Origin: Archivesica marissinica
Lineage: Eukaryota; Mollusca; Bivalvia; Venerida; Vesicomyidae
Assembly (NCBI GenBank): GCA_014843695.1
Contig: JABXNX010000024.1
Location: forward strand, 1-64,000
Reading direction: 5' to 3'
DNA length: 64,000 bases
The position numbers and the translations under genes were made by a program. Position 1 is the first letter of the stretch, and each line of letters begins with the position of its first letter. Positions 58,701 to 64,000 of the stretch are shown here, piece by piece. Below the pieces are notes generated by a model, which searched no databases, was not told the origin of the DNA, and saw only the letters and a list, made by a program, of their open reading frames with translations.

Positions 58701-61700
58701 ACCAACCTCCATCAGAAACAATATGGGGAGAAGCTAGGCCACCAACCTCCATCAGAAACAATCTGGGGAGAGGCTAGGCCACCAACCTCCATCAAAAACA
58801 ATCTGGGGAGAGGCTAGGCCACCAACCTCCATCAGAAACAATCTGGGGAGAAGCTAGGCCACCAACCTCCATCAGAAACAATACAGTGAGAAGCTAGGTC
58901 ACCAACCTCCATCAGAAACAATCTGGGGAGAAGCTAGGCCACCAACCTCCATCTGAAACAATACAGGGAGACGCTAGGCCACCAACCTCCATCAGAAACT
59001 ATACAGGGAGAGGCTAGGCCACCAATCTCAATCAGAAACAATCTGGGGAGAAGCTAGGCCACCAACCTCCATCAGAAACAATACAGGGAGAAGCTAGGCC
59101 ACCAACCTCCATCAGAAACAATCTAGGGAGAAACTAGGCCACCAACCTCCATCAGAAACAATCTGGGGAGACACTAGGCCACCAACCTCCATCAGAAACA
59201 ATCTGGGGAAAGCTAGGCCACCAACCTCCATCAGAAACAATCTGGGGTGAAGCTAGGCCACCAACCTCCATCAGAAACAATCTGGGGAGAAGCTAGGCCA
59301 CCAACCTCCATCAGAAACAATCTGGGGAGAAGCTAGGCCACCAACCTCCATCAGAAACAATCTGGGGAGAGGCTAGGCCACCAACCTCCATCAGAAACAA
59401 TACAGGGAGAAACTAGGCCACCAACCTCCATCAGAAACAATCTGGGGAGAAGAAGCTAGGCCACCAACCTCCATCAGAAGCAATCTGCGGGAGAAGCTAG
59501 ACCACCAACCTCCATCAGAAACAATACAGGGAGAAACTAGGCCACCAACCTCCATCAGAAACAATACAGTGAGAAGCTAGGCCACCAACCTCCATCAGAA
59601 ACAATCAGAGTAGAAGCTAGACCACCAACCTCCACCAGAAACAATACAGGGAGAGGCTAGACCACCAACCTCCATCAGAAACAATACAGGGAGAAGCTAG
59701 GCCACCAACCTCCATCAGAAACAATACAGTGAGAAGCTAGGCCACCAACCTCCATCAGAAACAATCAGAGTAGAAGCTAGACCACCAACCTCCACCAGAA
59801 ACAATACAGGGAGAGGCTAGACCACCAACCTCCATCAGAAACAATACAGGGAGAAGCTAGGCCACCAACCTCCATCAGAAACAATATGGGGAGAAGCTAG
59901 GCAACCAACCTCCATCGGAAACAATACAGGGAGAGGCTAGGCCACCAACCTCCATCAGAAACAATCTGGGGAGAATCTAGGCCACCAACCTCCATCAGAA
60001 TCAATACAGGGAGAAGCTAGGCCACCAACCTCCATCAGAAACAATCTAGGGAGAAACTAGGCCACCAACCTCCATCAGAAACAATATGGGGAGACGCTAG
60101 GCCACCAACCTCCATCAGAAACAATCTTGGGAGAGGCTAGGCCACCAACCTCCATCAGAAACAATCTGGGGAGAGGCTAGGCCACCAACCTCCATCAGAA
60201 ACAATATGGGGAGAAGATAGGCCACCAACCTCCATCAGAAACAATCTGGGGGAGAAGCTAGGCCACCAACCTCCATCAGAAACAATACAGGGAGAAGCTA
60301 GGCCACCAACCTCCATCAGAAACAATACAGGGAGAAGCTAGGCCACCAACCTCCATCAGAAACAATCTGGGGAGAAGCTAGACCACCAACCTCCATCAGA
60401 AACAATCTGGGGAGAAGCTAGGCCACCAACCTCCATCAGAAACAATATAGGGAGAAACTAGGCCACCAACCTCCATCAGAAGCAATCTGCAGGAGAAGCT
60501 AGACCACCAACCTCCATCAGAAACAATCTGGTGAGAAGTTAGGCCACCAACCTCCATCAGAAACAATCTGGGGAGAACCTAGGCCACCAACCTCCATCGG
60601 AAACAATCTGGGGGAGAAGCTAGGCCACCAACCTCCATCAGAAACAATCTGGGGGAGAAGCTAGGCCACCAACCTCCATCAGAAACAATCTGGGGAGAGG
60701 TTAGGCCACCAACCTCCATCAGAAACAATCTGGGGAGAAGCTAGGCCACCAACCTCCATCAGAAACAATCTGGGGAGAGGCTAGGCCACCAACCACCATC
60801 AGAAACAATACAGGGAGAAACTAGGCCACCAACCTCCATCAGAAACAATCTGGGGAGACGCTAGGCCACCAACCTCCATCCGAAACAATCTGGGGAGAGG
60901 CTATGCTTCCACCTCCATCAGAAACAATCTGGGGAGAAGCTAGGCCACCAACCTCCATCAGAAGCAATCAGCGGGAGAAGCTAGACCACCAACCTCCATC
61001 AGAAACAATCTGGTGAGAAGTTAGGCCACCAACCTCCATCAGAAACAATACAGGGAGAAGCTAGGTCACCAACCTCCATCAGAAACAATCTGGGGGAGAA
61101 GCTAGACCACCAACCTCCATCAGAAACAATCTGGGGAGAAGCTAGGCCACCAACCTCCATCAGAAACAATCTGGGGAGAAGCTAGGCCACCAACCTCCAT
61201 CAGAAACAATCTGGGGAGAGGCTAGGCCACCAACCTCCATCAGAAACAATACAGGGAGAAACTAGGCCACCAACCTCCATCAGAAACAATCTGGGGAGAA
61301 GCTAGACCACCAACCTCCATCAGAAACAATACAGGGAGAAGCTAGGCCACCAACCTCCATCAGAAACAATCTGGGGAGAAGCTAGGCCACCAACCTCCAT
61401 CAGAAACAATACAGGGAAAAGCTAGGCCACCATCCTCCATCAGAAACAATACAGGGAGAAGCTAGGCCACCAACCTCCATCAGAAACAATCTGGGGAGAA
61501 GCTAGGCCACCAACCTCCATCAGAAACAATACAGGGAAAAGCTAGGCCACCATCCTCCATCAGAAACATTACAGGGAGAAGCTAGGCCACCAACCTCCAT
61601 CAGAAACAATCTGGGGAGAAGCTAGACCACCAACCTCCATCAGAAACAATACAGGGAGAAGCTAGGCCACCAACCTCCATCAGAAACAATCTGGGGAGAA

Positions 61701-62176
61701 GCTAGACCACCATCCACCATCAGAAACAATCTGGGGGAGAAGCTAGGCCACCAACCTCCATCAGAAACAATCTGGGGAGAAGCTAGGCCACCAACCTCCA
61801 TCAGAAACAATCTGGGGAGAAGCTAGGCCACCAACCTCCATCAGAAACAATCTGGGGGAGAAGCTAGGCCACCAACCTCCATCAGAATCAATCTGGGGAG
61901 AAGCTAGGCCACCAACCTCCATCAGAATCAATCTGGGGAGAAGCTAGGCCCCCAACCTACATCAGAAACAATCTGGGGAGAAGCTAGGTCACCAACCTCC
62001 ATCAGAAACAATCTGGGGAGAAGCTAGGGCACCAACCTCCATCAGAAACAATCTGGGGGAGAAGCTAGGCCACCAACCTCCATCAGAATCAATCTGGGGA
62101 GAAGCTAGGTCACCAACCTCCATCAGAAACAATATGGGGAGAAGCTAGACCACCAACCTCCATCAGAAACTTTGGG
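43786..62176. repeat. 40-bp satellite array, about 18.4 kb with gap
   Basis: Hundreds of units of GGCCACCAACCTCCATCAGA plus AACAATCTGGGGAGAAGCTA, with two main variants (ATCTGGGG and ATACAGGG) and 39- or 41-bp length variants. It has block-level duplication (see findings). Minus-strand Gly/Trp/Met-rich frames arise from 41-bp variants shifting frames and are not genes. The array contains a gap at 48837-49836. Confidence 0.95.
48837..49836. other. Assembly gap, 1000 N
   Basis: Placeholder-sized gap inside the 40-bp satellite; true array length unknown. Confidence 1.
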
Positions 62177-62449
62177 GAGGGGCCATAACTAATGTGGTTA
62201 AATTTTGTGGCTCAACCCATTTGCTTCAACATTTATTGACAAGTATTGTACAAATCAATGCCAGGAATCATATACTATGCATAATTATACAAGTTTGTTC
62301 ATTTTATAGTTCTGTACATTGTATATATAGAATGAATGCAATAAAATATGATTAAATTATAAGAAACAATCCGGGGAGAAGTTAGGCTACTTCCACAAGA
62401 AACAATCCGAGGATAAGTTAGGCTAGAAGTTGTACATATTGTAGCATAC
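62177..62449. other. Satellite edge, intron-like, with two relic monomers
   Basis: AT-rich unique sequence. At 62361-62425 two decayed 40-bp-satellite units (AAACAATCCGGGGAGAAGTT and AAACAATCCGAGGATAAGTT) stand only 25 bases from the splice donor of the exon at 62450-62660. Confidence 0.6.
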
Positions 62450-62660
62450 CTGTTGGCTCCTGATGCTTGATTATCACAGTTTGCACAGCCCCATTCTGAT
62501 AGACCACTCCTCCTCCTGTCAGTAGAAGCATACGCCCATATTTGGTTGTGTTGGAGATAATAAGAGGTAGAACATGCTCAGAAAGACCCAATGGGAAACT
62601 GTATGACTGCTTCATTACAACAAAGCCTACGTTCTCTTTCCCAGCTGTCCAGAAATCTGC
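62450..62660 (-). CDS. Internal exon of an unidentified gene, 211 nt
   Basis: On the minus strand a pyrimidine-rich TTCATTTCAG acceptor precedes the exon and CAACAG then GTATGC follows as donor at 62449-62448. The exon starts in phase 0 and encodes 70 residues plus one base, opening ADFWTAGKENVGFVVMKQ and containing PLIISNTTKYGRMLLLTGGG. The pattern recalls the start of an IgGFc-binding-protein-like N-terminal domain, but that is a weak impression. The next exon would lie to the left, beyond the satellite; the previous one lies to the right of 62660, perhaps beyond the window. Confidence 0.6.
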
Positions 62661-63380
62661 CTGAAATGAATACATGCATTTGGGTTGTATACAGTTAATC
62701 ATACATTCTTCTACAAACAAATTTACAGCAGTTGCATTTTAAATTCCAATGAACAACATTGACCTTGTAGATGTGGTGGGTCAAAGGTCACATTCTTGTT
62801 TACATAAATTATGGCATCATATGAGACTCATGCTGTTTACTAGACAAAAACATGTCTTGTATTGGAGAGGAATTAATATAAATTTTATGAAAACTTGTTT
62901 TTCCAATCCAAATTATTAAAAAATTGTAATATTTGTATGTTTTTTATTGTTTTGTTTTTATGTTTTACGTATAAATTATTGGAATAAATTCTGTTTAAAC
63001 TAAAGTATGCTGTTCCAATATCTGCTGATAGAGTACATCATAGTACCCTTCAGTGTGTATAACATAACAACTAGGTTAAATTAAACATTGCAAAATGTAA
63101 CAGCAAATATAAGGAATTCAGCTTTCACAAACCTTAAAGACACCCAATATTATTCATACCCAATGAATAATACAAGATCGTGTTTCTCTACTTAGATATA
63201 AACAATAATGATGGAAACTCAATCATACAAGTTCTCATATAACATTATTTTCTATGATATATATAAACTCAACTACATTATTGGATGGAAACACAAATCA
63301 GGTCAATATAATAAACTAAGCGACCAAACGTATGGCTGGAAAAATAAAACAGGCGAAATACAATAAAACATATTTATCTA
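62661..63380. other. Intron-like AT-rich sequence
   Basis: No exon, RNA or mobile element recognised. Presumed intron upstream of the 62450-62660 exon. Confidence 0.4.
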
Positions 63381-64000
63381 CATATGGCTGGCAAAACAGA
63401 TCAAGCCTATATAATAATCTATGTTACATATGGCTGGCAAAACAGATCAAGCCTATATAATAGACTATGTTACACATGGCTGGCAAAACAGATCAAGCCT
63501 ATATAATAGTCTAAAGTACACATGGCTGGCAAAACAGATCAAGCCAATATAATAATCTATGTTACACATGGCTGGCAAAACAGATCAAGCCTATATAATA
63601 ATCTATGTTACATATGGCTGGCAAAACAGATCAAGCCAATATAATAATCTATGTTACACATGGCTGGCAAAACAGATCAAGCCTATATAATAATCTATGT
63701 TACATATGGCTGGCAAAACAGATCAAGCCTATATAATAATCTATGTTACACATGGCTGGCAAAACAGATCAAGCCTATATAATAATCTATGTTACATATG
63801 GCTGGCAAAACAGATCAAGCCTATATAATAATCTATGTTACACATGGCTGGCAAAACAGATCAAGCCTATATAATAATCTATGTTACACATGGCTGGCAA
63901 AACAGATCAAGCCTATATAATAATCTATGTTACACATGGCTGGCAAAACAGATCAAGCCTATATAATAGTCTAAAGTACACATGGCTGGCAAAACAGATC
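63381..64000. repeat. 46-bp tandem repeat, over 13 units, open at window end
   Basis: Units of ATGGCTGGCAAAACAGATCA followed by AGCC(T/A)ATATAATA(A/G)TCTA and TGTTACA, period 46. Probably inside the same intron. Confidence 0.95.

Noticed and set aside
62418..62720. Single 100-codon gene at this place
   Set aside because: The frame extends across clear splice sites; only 62450-62660 behaves as coding sequence.

Overview
The window looks like genomic DNA of a bivalve-type mollusc. It has AT-rich non-coding sequence, tRNA-derived SINEs, Tc1-like, LINE and TTAA- or TA-flanked elements, many satellites, and a single-exon Toll-like receptor (TLR) of the protostome multi-cysteine-cluster kind. Species cannot be fixed from sequence alone. 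There are two assembly gaps of exactly 1000 N (24214-25213 and 48837-49836), probably placeholders of unknown true size.

Layout. A duplicated unit occurs in three versions: copy A (1-14536), partial copy A' (14539-24213, ending at a gap) and copy B (about 28667-42767). The order inside the unit is: TTAA-flanked MITE, 36-bp minisatellite, SINE, possible first exon with a CRE site, SINE-head array (85 bp), hairpin element, TAA-rich microsatellite, 24-bp repeat, TLR gene, 51-bp satellite, 20-bp satellite, palindromic MITE, 28S rRNA fragment, further SINEs. A' carries an extra nested insertion: a LINE holding a Tc1 transposon and a 986-bp element. Between A' and B lie a 50-bp satellite, a SINE and three TTAA-flanked MITEs. 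From 43.8 to 62.2 kb there is an 18-kb 40-bp satellite with higher-order block duplications. The last 1.8 kb holds one well-spliced exon of an unidentified minus-strand gene and a 46-bp tandem repeat.

Genes. The main product is the TLR: signal peptide, LRRs, LRRCT/LRRNT pair, LRRs, LRRCT, one membrane segment and, unusually, two tandem TIR domains. Copy B (33586-37068) is intact at 1160 codons. Copy A (4920-8377) has lost one G in a GGG run between the membrane segment and the first TIR, so it would encode a receptor lacking TIRs if the base loss is real. The two copies differ mainly in the ectodomain, where most changes are amino-acid altering, while the surrounding DNA and the membrane/TIR half are nearly identical. 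That points to diversifying selection or gene conversion, but collapsed or falsely tandem haplotypes must also be considered.

Everything else is mobile or repetitive. Long open frames in the satellites and microsatellites are by-products of the repeats and are not annotated as genes.
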